From contig JAPWDM010000004.1 in assembly GCA_035578155.1 (NCBI GenBank), positions 32,268,387 to 32,332,386 on the forward strand: a stretch of DNA of 64,000 bases. The letters are read 5' to 3'. Positions 48,835-60,000 of the stretch are shown in pieces; positions within the stretch are counted from its first letter, which is position 1; the number at the start of each line of letters is the position of its first letter. Below the pieces are notes generated by a model, which saw only the letters and a list, made by a program, of their open reading frames with translations, was not told the origin of the DNA and made no database searches. A program made the position numbers and the translations under genes. The stretch comes from Brachynemurus nebulosus. Taxonomy: Eukaryota; Arthropoda; Insecta; Neuroptera; Myrmeleontidae.

Positions 48835-51420
48835 ATTATAAACATTTGTGACATCACCAGTGCCAAAAAAATTTAATCCACATTATTCATTTACTTTAAC
48901 CGTAAAGTAATACAGAGGGTGAAAAAACACCTATGCGTTGTTGTATTTGTGTAATTTAAAAGGGGATGCGCAGAGTTTTCTTGTATGTATCTTCAATACT
49001 AGTTGTGATCTTGTCCTTCTGTCGTTTGTTATCTATAAAATTCAATTTTCCCTTTGAATATCCTGTGTAGTAAATACATCGCAAAAATCTACGGTTAAAT
49101 TTTACAGTTGCTTTTAAGGGAATATCGTGGTCGTACATTTCATAAGAATCTTATCTAAAAGAGTACAATAAACCTCATCATCTAAGCAAAAATGCTTTTA
49201 TAAAATGTGAGTCGCACCTCATTACAGAAAATGAATTAACCAACTTACTTGACATATCAAGTTTTTTATTATAAAGGAGCTTTCTATTACTATTAAACAT
49301 ATATGATGTAAACAACTTTTATTCTCAGTTAATCTATATTGGAGCGGTGAAGTTATAAATAGATATTTAAAAAAAAAAAATGACTATAAAAAACACAATA
49401 ATAATAAAATGAAAAAAAAACGAACCGGTTAAATTATTAACCGAACTATTTAATTCTTGCTCCGAATTCTTGCTTTTTCATTATAAAAATAATATACTTA
49501 CATTGAAGTGAAGAATTGACTGATTACATAATAAGATGCATTCATCCGATCGCTCGACCGACCCGGCAATCGTAACAGTTTATTATAATTAATTCGATGA
49601 AGTAAGCACACGGCACACTGCGCACAGCTATTTAAATAAAACTACATTTACACATACATCTTTTTTTCTTTTTTTTTTTTCTTGAATTGAAGAAAAGGTG
49701 GCTGTGTAAAGTGAGGCAGAAAAATATTTGCGTAATAAAAAACGGTGTGCAATTAAATCACGTAACTAATTGAATTTTATTAATCGAAAAATTGGTACTG
49801 TTTGGTATTACAATTATACTTAAGACGGGGTTTTGAGACGACTGTACAGAGAAATGACGTCAGTAATGATTCTCGGACGTATTCCGGATCTTATTTTTTG
49901 CTGTAATTAAAGCGCATGTCCGATCTGATTCCGAGTCGTACAAGTAAACGTCTGCATCGAATAATCGTTTCCAATAATCGGATTGAAAAGTAGGACCGTT
50001 GTGCATTGGCATCCACAGTGGCATCCAAAGATTATCCTACATTATCCGACTCTGACAATGGAGAGACGTCTACAACCGCTTGCCTTAGAGGAACTGGAAT
50101 TATAAAAGAAAACTATACTGGAAAGAAGTTAGCACTGGACGTTAAAAAATCTTTTTGTTTTTCATATTGCTAAATTACTCCCAAATTGCTCTATTGATAT
50201 CAGTAATTGGTCCACCAGAAACTCGAGTATTTAATTATTATTATTTATAAACAAAAAATTATTTTTTTCAGTATTTTAATCGTCAAAATCTTGTTAAATA
50301 ATGTTTTTTTTGTAAATATTCTTTACACCAATAAATTGCTTCCAATTTGCTCCATCTAATTTAAGAGTTAATTATTAATTTTTCTGAATATTGATTAAAA
50401 TATACCAAAATACAAATGTTTATAATAGGTTATGTACTATTAAAACATATAGGCAGTCAGACATATGTATGTCGTTTGCATATATTTAAGAATAATTCGA
50501 TTTTGACAAATGGATATTGTTATGAATAAACAAAATATTTTAGGAATTATTCAAAAAATGTTTGTGTTTAAACCAATACTTAAAGCATGCTCAACCATTT
50601 AACTGATAGGACTTAGGAGTATTTAATTAACATACGAATACAAAATTTTTGAAAATATCATGATAGGGTTACGAAAAATCAAAGTAAAACTATATAATTG
50701 ACAGATTGATTGATATTTCGATCTTGCAAACTTAAATATTTAAAGAAATCAATTTTACCGAGTAAATAATTAATAATTAAAACTTATAAGAAATAACAAA
50801 ATCATTCAAGCGAATTTTTATTCAGTTTAAAAATGTGTTTAGGTACTGTTTATAAAGCTTAAATGATCATTCCAGTAATTTAATTGCACTTTCCAAATTT
50901 TTTTAAGAACGAATGAAAAGAAATCGATTAATTTAAAAAAGAATGGGTTTTTGAATTCTTCCTGACAACAGTAAAAGCTGTTTGACCACCAATTTGATTT
51001 CACTGCAATAGCCAATATTTTATACTATTGCATAATTGTAATAAACTCATACTTTATTATAAAAAATTCATTTACAGTAATTTTCTTGTCGATTTTTGTT
51101 TTATTTTATCTATATAGATAATATTTTTGCATACAGTAAAAAGTGCAATTTTATAAATGTAAAAGTATCATTAATTTTTCCCTTTTTATTAACAATTTGC
51201 GATGTAGAGATATTTGTTACAACATAACGAAGTGAGAACGGAAACTGTCAAGTATCTTATTTTATTATTAAATAATATGTTAATTATATTATGTATTATG
51301 GAAATGTACATATTTAAAATTACACTAATGGTTCTCAATAGGTGCGTGATCGTGTACTCTTCCTCTTCTTGCGTTCAGTGGTGATCTGTAATATTGTTTC
51401 TTTATTAATAAAGTGAATTA
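48835..51420. other. Mostly AT-rich intron, nothing recognised
   Basis: 49800-50110 is distinctly less AT-rich (CAGTAATGATTCTCGGACGT, ATAATCGTTTCCAATAATCGG). It looks transposon-derived but is unidentified. The rest is filler. Confidence 0.4.
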
Positions 51421-51595
51421 AGGCCCGTTTCACATTACGATGCCGCTCTTGATACGCTCTCGATCCAGTCTCGATCCGGGAAAATCTTGTCATGTTCACA
51501 TTACAGTGCCGTTTGCTGTTCGTTCTCAATCCACATTAGAGCGCCGCTCTCGATACGCTTTCTGTTCAATAGAATTTTTTCTCTTACAATTTGTT
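51421..51595. mobile_element. MITE left-end fragment with internal repeats
   Basis: TTAAGGCCCGTTTCACATTA begins a segment where TTCACATTAC(A/G) and GCCGCTCT.GATACGCT each occur twice, with repeated CTCGATCC. The style matches Harbinger-type MITE termini with TTA target. No right end was found. Confidence 0.45.
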
Positions 51596-51615
51596 CTGGC
51601 TCTGGGAAAATGTTA

Positions 51616-52403
51616 GCCCGGCTACACAATTAGACGATACGACACGTACGATACAACATGTACGACATACGAGATATGCCGCTTTACGACACGCTTGAGT
51701 ACATTTAAACTGCATTGAAAACTGCATAAAATTGATGCACACCTGTACGATACGATGTCATGCCGTACGTGTCGTGCGATATGCACGACAAATTCAAGAA
51801 TTATAAATTTGAAAACAACGGTAATTCAAGTAGTGTTCATTATCAAGAATTCTAGTTAACAATTAAATTTAAAAGAAAGATTCGGTAATTCGGATACTGT
51901 ACATTACCAAGGAGATACTATATGTCCAGAAGCATTCCCGAAAATGATAAAAGCCAACGAACTGAAGGACACGGATAATAATTATTTTTAGTCATTCAGT
52001 TTATATTTTTTTTTTTACAAAAATTGATTTTTAGTTACGGCACCCATCCTTATTTTTTACAAAAGACAGTTTTTACAGCTTTGTGGTTTTTAAATTCATT
52101 TTTTCTTCAAAATGTTAGACTTGTGCTTTATCTTTTTCCAGTCCTCGGAGCTCATCCGATAAAATTCTCTAGATTTTGACTCTGGTTGCGATAGCTCTCT
52201 GCTAACGCTTTCCGAACTGTGCCGAACTTGACTAAAATTGTATAGATGTAATGAATATTTCCTCCTTTTTCTTTTTAGCGAATTTCCAGAAAGAATTCTG
52301 GAAATTCAGCTATTACAGCCACTCTCATGACACGACTTAAGACCGGCACTATGGCAGAAATTTGTTTTGAGGCCCCTAGAACCCAAAAATAATATTCACT
52401 AAA

Positions 52404-52487
<84 letters not shown>

Positions 52488-53218
52488 GTATATATGTATT
52501 AGCACGATAACTCTTCAGGAAAAACCGCTAGCTTTACGGAATTTGGTGACAACGTTGGAAATCCAAAAATCTTGGATGAGTTCTTCAGCCAGACATGTCG
52601 GATGCCAGGAACATGGCTTTTGTTCTTGGAAAAAATTAGTTTTTTGCCAAAATTTCCACTTATTCAAAAATTTTTGCGAAATTTTTTTACACCATTTAAA
52701 AGAGAAAAAAAATTACATAAAAAAGGTCTTTAAACTTTTTTTCTATGTCAACTAGTTTCCGAGAAAAGCGATGTTGTTTATAATGTGATCATTTTATCGT
52801 ATAAAGTGTGAATCTAAGCACAGTCTGAGAACATATTCGACACAATATGGATATTTTGTATATAACATACATATATATGCATACGATAGATATCCTTTTT
52901 GATACGATCACATAATTGTGATACATGTATAAAGGTACAGGACCATTTCATTATCCGTACTACCATTATGCGTACGGTTTGTGTGTGTTGTATATACATA
53001 TACAGTCTACGTGAGAAAATTTTTAATGTAAACAAAGATTTTTATGTAAACAAGTATTAAATTTTTAACATATACAGGCGATTATTTTGAAAGTTAACAT
53101 AAATATATGATAAAATTTCCAGAGTGGAATTCAGCTATTACAGCCACTGTCATGAGCCCGGGACTACGGCAGAAATTTGTTTTGAGGTCCCTAGAAATCG
53201 AAAATAATAGTCACTAAA

Positions 53219-53288
<70 letters not shown>

Positions 53289-53591
53289 CCGCGCGATAAC
53301 TCTCGAACGAAGAATCCAATTTTTACGAAACTTGGTGAAAACATTGGAAGTCCCAAACCCTTGGATGAGTTTGTCAGCCAGACACGTCGGATGCCAGGGA
53401 CATTGGTTTTGTTCTTGAAAAAAATTAGTTTTTGCCAAAATTTCCACTTATTCAAAAATTTTTGAAAACTTGAAAGTCGTCCAAGAATGGAATTCAGCTA
53501 TTACAGCCACTGTCATGACGCGACTTAAACCCGGGACCATGGCAGAAATTTGTTTTGAGGTTCCTAGGAACCGAAAATAATATTCACTCAA

Positions 53592-53665
<74 letters not shown>

Positions 53666-54650
53666 GTATATGTATTTAAATATATATGTGTCCGCACGAT
53701 AACTCTCGAACGAAGTATCCAATTTTTACGAAACTTGGTGAGAACATTGGAGTCCCAAACCCTTGGATGAGTTCGTCAGCCAGACACGTCGGATGCCAGG
53801 AACATGGTTTTTGATCTAGCAAAAAATTAGTTTTTTGCGAAAATTTCCACTTATTCAAAAATTTTTGCGAAATTTTTTTAGACCATTTAAAAGAGAAGAA
53901 AAAATTACATAAAATACCCCTGTCGCAGCATCCAGCAACCTAGTTCACTGAATATTTTCTGTGAATCGTGATATTATTTTTATTTTTCTTATCATAAATA
54001 TTTTTCCTTGTATTATTCTCTTTATAATGTTTATTTTTGTTTAGAAAAATTTTTGTTTTTTAAGGAGTTATTTGATATTTTATAGTACATTGCATCGTGA
54101 TGCACGGGACGTGACGCACGGGACACTAAAGTAACCTTGCTTAATATTGTGTTAATAAGCTTCTCAAATCAAATATAACTGTTACCGGTTTAGTTATAAT
54201 TATTATATTTCATATCTTTTAAAAAAAATAATAAAATTTATTCACTATTTTTTTTTTTTTTTGGTTACGAACTTTTTTTGAATAATTGTACAAAGTTTAC
54301 ATTCTGGTTTAAATATCTTTGTAAACAGTATATTCATTAGCTGGCTAGATTTTAAATGGGAATACAGTGCCTGTATTGTGAAAATAAGTAATGACCCAAA
54401 GTTGTTTGATAAAGTTGATATGTTTTTTTACAACAAAAACTAGATTCCAATCAAATTATTCCATTTCGAAAATTTTATTTTTATTGACCACTTGTCAGAG
54501 AATCGTCCCAATACAGTTCGATAATGTCCTCCTTACTTAAGGTGCTCATGATTAACAATGACTTGAAAAATATCTATTGTGTCTTATCTTACGCATGTCA
54601 TACATGGTCGTATTGTGTATGTGTCGTATCGCTTAGGTGTGCAGCCGGAT
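51616..54650. mobile_element. Putative 3.0-kb element with CCGGCTACAC-type ends
   Basis: GCCCGGCTACACAATTAGAC at 51616 and the reverse complement at 54590-54650 (CCGGCTGCACACCTAAGCGA) share about 60 bp of diverged inverted repeat, including GATACGACAC(G/A)TAC and ATGTA(C/T)GACAT. TTA flanks both ends (51613-51615, 54651-54653). The interior is non-coding and holds the triplicated TA-tract repeat. The left 180 bp has its own partial palindrome, so two separate MITEs are the alternative reading. Confidence 0.5.
52285..53935 (+). repeat. Three tandem units of a TA-microsatellite-bearing repeat
   Basis: Each unit has TTCAGCTATTACAGCCACT and GGCAGAAATTTGTTTTGAGG, then a (TA)30-35 tract (52407-52475, 53222-53284, 53595-53659). 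After the tract come TGTCCGCRCGATAACTCTCG, then CCCTTGGATGAGTT and TCGGATGCCAGG. The units start near 52304, 53128 and 53488, so spacing is 824 and 360 bp. Units 2 and 3 are most alike. The conserved flanks of a TA tract fit a mobile element that carries or seeds a microsatellite. Confidence 0.88.
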
Positions 54651-55240
54651 TTATACATAATATTATACAGGTAGGTACATCAGTGCACAGTTTGTAACAT
54701 TACTTACATTAATAAATTCACGTATTACATCACGATTATAACATCACAACTTCAGCTTACACATCTCATACAAAGGTTATTCACATAATTAGTTACACAT
54801 ATTATTATGTATGTGTATTAAAAAAAACCACTCCATATCTGTTTTCTGAATAAAATTGAAAATTACAGTTATATGAGTATTTATAACATGAATAAGTATA
54901 ATCACATAATACGTATGTATGAAGATTTATTTGATCCAAACACATACATGCAGCTGTGTTTGTAATACCTTTATATTTAAATGTATCTACGTGTGAAATT
55001 TCACTTTTTGTCTGTAAATATTATTATTACATATTTGTGAATAATTATTAATTGGGGAAGATACGTAAAAGTTCATTTGTGATTATATAATATAATTAAT
55101 TATGTACTTATGTCTACAGTAAGTAACAAAAGTAGTCAGTCAGAAAAAGAATTATTTTTAATAGTGTTGTGGGTTCAAACTTTTTTTTAATGTTCTTATT
55201 AGCATTCCAGCGAAATTTATCACGCTATTTCATAGATCTT
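54651..55240. other. AT-rich intron, nothing recognised
   Basis: No supported feature. Confidence 0.4.
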
Positions 55241-55264
55241 GGTTTGATGGTAGCAAAACTAGTA

Positions 55265-55440
55265 GTTATTTTGGGGGTCGCTGATTACGAATATAAAATC
55301 CATTTTTGAAAAAACAAAATAATGGATCCTAAATGGCGGACCATTTACTGTAAAACAGCATCTATTCCCACGAAAGTTGATATATGGGGTCGACGTTGCT
55401 ATTGACGTCGCTGATTAAGAATATCAAATTTCATTTTAAG
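55265..55440. repeat. Two diverged copies of a GTCGCTGATTA unit
   Basis: GGGTCGCTGATTACGAATAT at 55275 and ACGTCGCTGATTAAGAATAT at 55404 are separated by about 130 bp, with a weakly similar sequence between. It is a short remnant of a tandem repeat. Confidence 0.5.
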
Positions 55441-56885
55441 GAAAGGAAAATATTGCGAGAAGTGATATTTATAAAACGACAATTTGTAACACTTTACGAA
55501 GATTTGAGACAGTGTCCTGTTAAATTTTTAGGCTTTAAGTATATAATCACTTTTTGGGGAATTTCGGCCAACTTTTTGGAATTTGTGACCACTGTACGCT
55601 GGGAAAATTTTTTGGGATCAGTTGTGTTTGAATTTTAACCCTAGAAACATACGTACTCGTCAAAACGACGAACGAACTTCTCTACCTGCTCCAATACTAC
55701 AACTTGTCGTTGCCTGTTTGCTGTGAAACTTCTGTTATCTAATTTATTTGTTATTATAACACATAAGACGTATAAATTTTGTTTATAGCTATTGTCGTTT
55801 TTTTATACTGAAACAGTGTGCGTCAAAAGAACGACGATGTATGCTTAACCTATATTTTTTTTTGAAGATTTTGTACTTCACATATAAAAGTTTTCCTAAT
55901 TTTTCTAAAATTTGTTAAAGATATGGATGTTATAATTAATTTATTCAATAATCATGATAATGTTAAAGATGATTACAGCTGTTTGACTTATAGAGACGAC
56001 ATAATACTGAAATTTTGATATATTGAATCGAAAACTAAAGAATGCGTTTCGAATGACTTAATAAAAGATCAACAATTTATTTTGTGGAAAAAATTTTAAT
56101 TTTTATTATTTTTTGAGATCTTATTGGAAAAATTACTAACAAGTTTTAGAAAATTTACACATGTGCCTAATGGGGAAATAACTACATATTATCTATAGGA
56201 ATATTTATGACTGAGAAATTTCACATTCTGTAAAGTCACGCATGTCCATTGAATCATAATAGTTCATAAAATAATTATTTGAAAGACATGTTTTATGATA
56301 CAATTGATGTATTTATCTATTTTTAATTTTTATAATGAAAATATGCTTTGATAAAAAGATTAAAAAAATTAATAAATATTTATATTAAGAAATTTTTCCA
56401 AATCCAATTTTTTTAAATATTTTGTTCGCTTTTATAGTATTGTTATGTAAAAAAAATGTTTTTTGCAAATAAACTCTAAACCCACCGTAAAAAGTCCATT
56501 CGTCAAAATGACGCCGATGTATGATTAACTTGACTCGTAGACCAACTAGTACAGTGCAGTTATTCAAAAAAACGATCTAACCTCAACATCCAAAGTAACA
56601 GTTTCACTCCAACTCCAAATTGTTCTATACAGTCCACATATTGTTTGGCAAAATGTTACAACATTTCGAGCGTCGGGTTTTGGGGGGAGTGGGGTAGATG
56701 TAGGTAAATTAACGGGTTTTTTTTTTAAAAATATTTCGGAAACTATGGGGCTTAGCGTAAAAAGTGTCATGTACAAAAATAATCTACATTAAATTGCGAA
56801 CAAAAATGGTCCTGTGCATAATCTTGCTAAAGTGAACAGTTCCAGAGTTACGGAGGGTGTAATAGTAGCAATTTTTAGTATTTTT

Positions 56886-56923
56886 AGCCACTGCTGCACC
56901 TATCACGAGGTGTAGCAGTGGCT
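56886..56923. repeat. 16-bp-stem hairpin next to the CXC fragment (copy B)
   Basis: AGCCACTGCTGCACCT and AGGTGTAGCAGTGGCT are reverse complements (one G-T type mismatch) around ATCACG. It corresponds to the hairpin at 17491-17527. Confidence 0.8.
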
Positions 56924-56924
56924 G

Positions 56925-57200
56925 AATAAGAAGAAGAATCCGCTCGAGTGGGGATGAAAGAAAATTGACAAATACCTGAGACCAATTACAACAGCACGTC
57001 CTGCAGCTCCTGAGGAATTACTTTCCCTCATAGTGTGCGCTTGCAAAGACGAATGCGTCGGTAACTGCGAATGCAGAAAGAGTGGTCTAAACTGCTCAAA
57101 CATATACGGTAATTGCTCAGGGCTAGGATGTGATAACAGGGATACGAACATCATAGACGAAGATTTAGAAGAGGAGGGCGCTATGTTTGAAGAGAACTAA
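56925..57200 (+). pseudogene. Transposon-encoded Cys-rich (CXC-like) domain, copy B
   Basis: The frame reads NKKKNPLEWG, stop, KKIDKYLRPITTARPAAPEE, then LLSLIVCACKDECVG, NCECRKSGLNCSNIYGN, CSGLGCDN and an acidic tail ending GAMFEEN with TAA at 57198-57200. PLEWGW (the second W is a stop) followed by APEELL and the Cys knot is the ending seen on many uncharacterised arthropod transposon proteins, by memory of the family. Only this ~90-residue tail is kept, identically bounded in both copies. The start and any catalytic domain are missing. Confidence 0.72.
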
Positions 57201-57635
57201 TCGCAATTTCCTTTTACGAAACATAATCCTGTATAAAAAAAAATTAGTTTCCTTAGTGATAATGTGTCATATTTTTTCCAAAAAATTTAAAAATACTAAA
57301 AATTGCTACTTTTACACCCTCCATAACTTTGGAACTCTTCACTTCAGCAAAATTATGCATAAGACTATTTTTGTTCGCAATTTAATGTAGATTATTTTTG
57401 TATAGATACTTTTTGCGTTAAACTGCATAGTTTTCGAAATATTTAAAAAAAAAAAAACTGACGAAAACCGTTAATTTGCCTACTTCTACCCTCCTCCCCC
57501 CAAAACCCGACGCTCAAAATAGTGTACCAAACAATATGTGGACTGTATAGAACAATTTGGAGTTGGAGTGAAACTGTTACTTTGGATGTTGAGGGTTGGG
57601 TCTAATTGCACCGTACTGAACGTATGATTCTAGGG

Positions 57636-58786
57636 TTATAGCACACAAACTGGAAATAAAAAACTGCTACATATTTAAAATTTATTCTTAGATATTCTTC
57701 GTTTGCAAAACTCAAATGGTTCTTTCGGTAGCTCTTGGGTCATATGTCATACTTATAGGAAACTGATCTAAATAAAATATAATTATTTATTTTAGAGAGT
57801 TCTAAACTCACCGTTACTATTCTCACATTTATATTTAAATGTTTTAAATGCAACCTTTTTTTGGGTTGGCTTATACTAATTTTTATATTGTGTAATTACT
57901 TACACAATTTAATTAGGTCCCTTCCGATTTAACGAAATTCCTCGACTTTCTATTCTTTTGAAATTCTTGTGAATTTTAGTTATTTATTAAATTTTACCAT
58001 TTTCTTACGCAATTACTTTATTTTAAATTTTAATAGTATTTTAGTATGGTTAAACCTTTCGATCAAAGATGTATTATTACAAATTTTCACATATTTGTTT
58101 AAATACAGTTAGTTTATAGTAAAAATATGTGCTGTTTAAGGAAAATAATGAAGGTATAAATTTGAACAATAAAGTGCAAATAGTGGTACATATAGTTTTC
58201 ACTGCAAATCCGAAGGGTCGGAACTTCCGGTTCCAGTTACACTTTTGAATTCGATTTTAGCTTCGATACTTACTGACGAATATGTACGAAACGATTCGGT
58301 ATGTTCTGGCAAGTTTCAGATGCCTTTCGTTTACATTTTTACCATATACAATACTATGGTCTCATCATATGTAAATTTCATAATAAAACAAATTTTTTTT
58401 TACGATCTCTACACTTTTTAAAAGCTTTTATTTAACTTGATATGTTAGTATGTTGGTTTAGATCAAATCTTGGAATCAAAATTTAGACAGGTGCTAATTG
58501 AGCTAGAGGTTTCAAATTTTACATACGTGTCTAACCTTGATGACAATGCAGTATTGTATAATTAGTTTTGTCCTACATTGCCTCCAAAAAAAAAAAAATT
58601 GTTGATTTTTAGTCCTGTGCAACTTTTTGACATTTAGAATTGTCAAATATTGTCCATTGATTTTACATTGCAATTTTTTGTTTCCATAGTTATGCTTGAT
58701 TAAGGTAAATTAACCGATTAAAATATAGATAAAAAATTACTTCTTTAATTTTTTTTCAAATTAATTGTAATCAGACTAAAAAGTAG
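57636..58786. other. AT-rich intron, nothing recognised
   Basis: No supported feature. Confidence 0.4.
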
Positions 58787-59118
58787 AAAATAAATTAAAG
58801 TAAAAAAAATGTTTTTTAAGAAAAAGCTTTTATTTAAAAATGGGCTAAAAAAAATAAAATAACCTTTGAGTGAAGTTTGAAGCAATATGCAACATAATTT
58901 ATAAAAGCTTGAGGCGTTTAATTAAGTTCGGTAACTACTGAAATGTAAAATAGCTCTTATATCCACAACGGAAATAATTAATGATAACGCCTCAAGCTTT
59001 TATAAATTATGTTGCATATTGCTTCAAACTTCACTCAGAGGCTATTTTATTTTTTTTAGCCCGTTTTTAAATAAAAGCTTTTTCTTAAAAAACATTTTTT
59101 TTTACTTTATTTTATTTG
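58787..59118. repeat. Large near-perfect palindrome (130-bp arms)
   Basis: The left arm 58787-58921 and right arm 58987-59118 are reverse complements with only a handful of differences. Matching pieces are GCTTGAGGCGTTTAAT versus AACGCCTCAAGC, and GAGTGAAGTTTGAAGCAATA. The loop is about 65 bp. There is no coding sequence and no clear target duplication. Confidence 0.92.
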
Positions 59119-59598
59119 ATTTTGCGATTCAGTAAGAGACTTCTAATACCGGATCCACCTCCAGACCTCCAGTATAAACACTTCCGTACTGTTGTTAGGT
59201 ATATGTGTTTTTATTATCTCTGGCAATAAAATTTGTTGAAAATTCTCATATCTATTCACAAAATCTGACATAGTTTGTGGTCCTACTTCAAATGCAACCG
59301 TTTCCACGCATTAATTTTCTTTTATGATAAACTATTGTACCGTATCCACCTATATTTTTTTAAAATAAAAATTACGTTAATTATAAAAACTATTAAATTG
59401 AAATTAACCCAAAAAAAAAACTTGTTGAAAACACTTTTAGAAACAAACAAATTATTGTTTTCCAAAAAATGATGATATTGTCAAAATATAAAATTAAAAA
59501 TTAAATAACCGTAAATGATGAATGTTTTTAATGATGATATTAGCTAGTAATGTATTTAATTAACAATTTTATTATTATTATTTTTGTTTTCGTTTCAG

Positions 59599-59693
59599 GT
59601 GGTTCACCAACACGATTAATGACCAAACGACCGGCCACAGTGGTTGCCGATCGTAATATTGTATCACCTACATCAAGCAGTCCACCAACGAAG
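59599..59693 (+). CDS. MICAL-like: MICAL-like protein, next exon (post-CH linker)
   Basis: The exon lies between acceptor TTTCAG (ending 59598) and donor GTAATC (59694). Its first two bases, GT, complete the G left by the 3286-3473 exon to give Gly, and the frame then stays open for 31 codons to the splice site. The encoded linker runs GGSPTRLMTKRPATVV, then a Ser/Pro/Thr-rich stretch ending SSPPTK. In vertebrate MICALL proteins the CH domain is followed by a similar short Gly/Ser/Pro and basic segment before the LIM domain. The exact phase match, plus codon composition unlike its AT-rich surroundings, supports it as the next exon. The homology is too short to prove alone. An unseen small exon in between, or alternative splicing, cannot be excluded. 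It ends in phase 0. Confidence 0.78.
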
Positions 59694-59984
59694 GTAATCA
59701 AAATTTTTACAGAATCTATTTTTATGTTTATATTGCACGTATAATATATATGTTTTATACATTATTGTTTAAATGATATAAACTGTCTTCTTCGTCAAAA
59801 AATTAGTAATGCTGAACATTTATGTACGTATACCGACTTGTTTTTTCTAATAAAATTGAAATTGTAATAGTTTCGAGTTATAAAATCCAGAAGTGTTAGA
59901 AATTTTCTTGTTTTAAAAATTAATTGAAAAGAAACTTAAAGCTGTTTTCATTTACTATATGATATAAAATTCAAGTAACAAAAG
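59694..59984. other. Intron following the second MICAL-like exon, possible LTR remnant
   Basis: The sequence after the donor is AT-rich. If the primer-binding site at 59985 is real, the segment just before it should be the 3' end of an LTR. No TG start or second LTR was recognised. Confidence 0.35.
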
Positions 59985-60000
59985 TGGCGCCCAACGTGGG
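59985..60000 (+). mobile_element. Primer-binding site of an LTR retrotransposon (tRNA-Lys type)
   Basis: TGGCGCCCAACGTGGG is complementary to the 3' end of insect tRNA-Lys (..CCCACGTTGGGCGCCA), the usual minus-strand primer for several Ty3/gypsy-type elements. The next two bases differ from the expected GC. No gag or pol sequence follows in the window, so it is a fragment. Confidence 0.65.

Larger units (their letters stand above)
56548..57617 (+). mobile_element. CXC-family inverted-repeat element, copy B
   Basis: The same 1.07-kb family as 16809-17859, in opposite orientation. The ends start AGTACAGTGCA and the right end is TGCACCGTACT. Long arms carry CCTCAACATCCAAAGTAACA and the G-rich block. 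It is inserted 18 bp from the right end of the piggyBac-type element. Both copies share end-specific differences (GTTATTCAAAAAAACG on one end, ATTAGACCCAA on the other), so both are complete. Confidence 0.9.
55639..57635. mobile_element. piggyBac-type element, non-coding, split by a nested element
   Basis: The left end is TTAA (55635-55638) followed by CCCTAGAAACATACG, the canonical piggyBac start. The right end reads CGTATGATTCTAGGG and then TTAT, a one-base-altered TTAA. Subterminal GTCAAAA.GACG-type motifs occur at 55658, 55827 and 56502. No transposase is visible. Copy B of the CXC family occupies 56548-57617, so the original element was about 0.93 kb. Confidence 0.9.
3474..59598 (+). other. 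Predicted 56-kb intron of the MICAL-like gene
   Basis: The interval is bounded by GTAAGT at 3474 and TTTCAG at 59593-59598, with compatible phase across the two exons. It holds no other convincing host coding sequence, only transposons, palindromes, microsatellites and AT-rich filler. Intron status is inferred from the two exon matches and their phase. Confidence 0.72.

Noticed and set aside
52275..53770. Open frames reading Ile-Tyr repeats across TA tracts
   Set aside because: They are translations of (TA)n microsatellites, not genes.
59985..60000. tRNA-Lys pseudogene on the minus strand
   Set aside because: Similarity to tRNA-Lys stops after the 16 nt of the 3' end. No T-loop or other arms follow, so a primer-binding site is the better reading.
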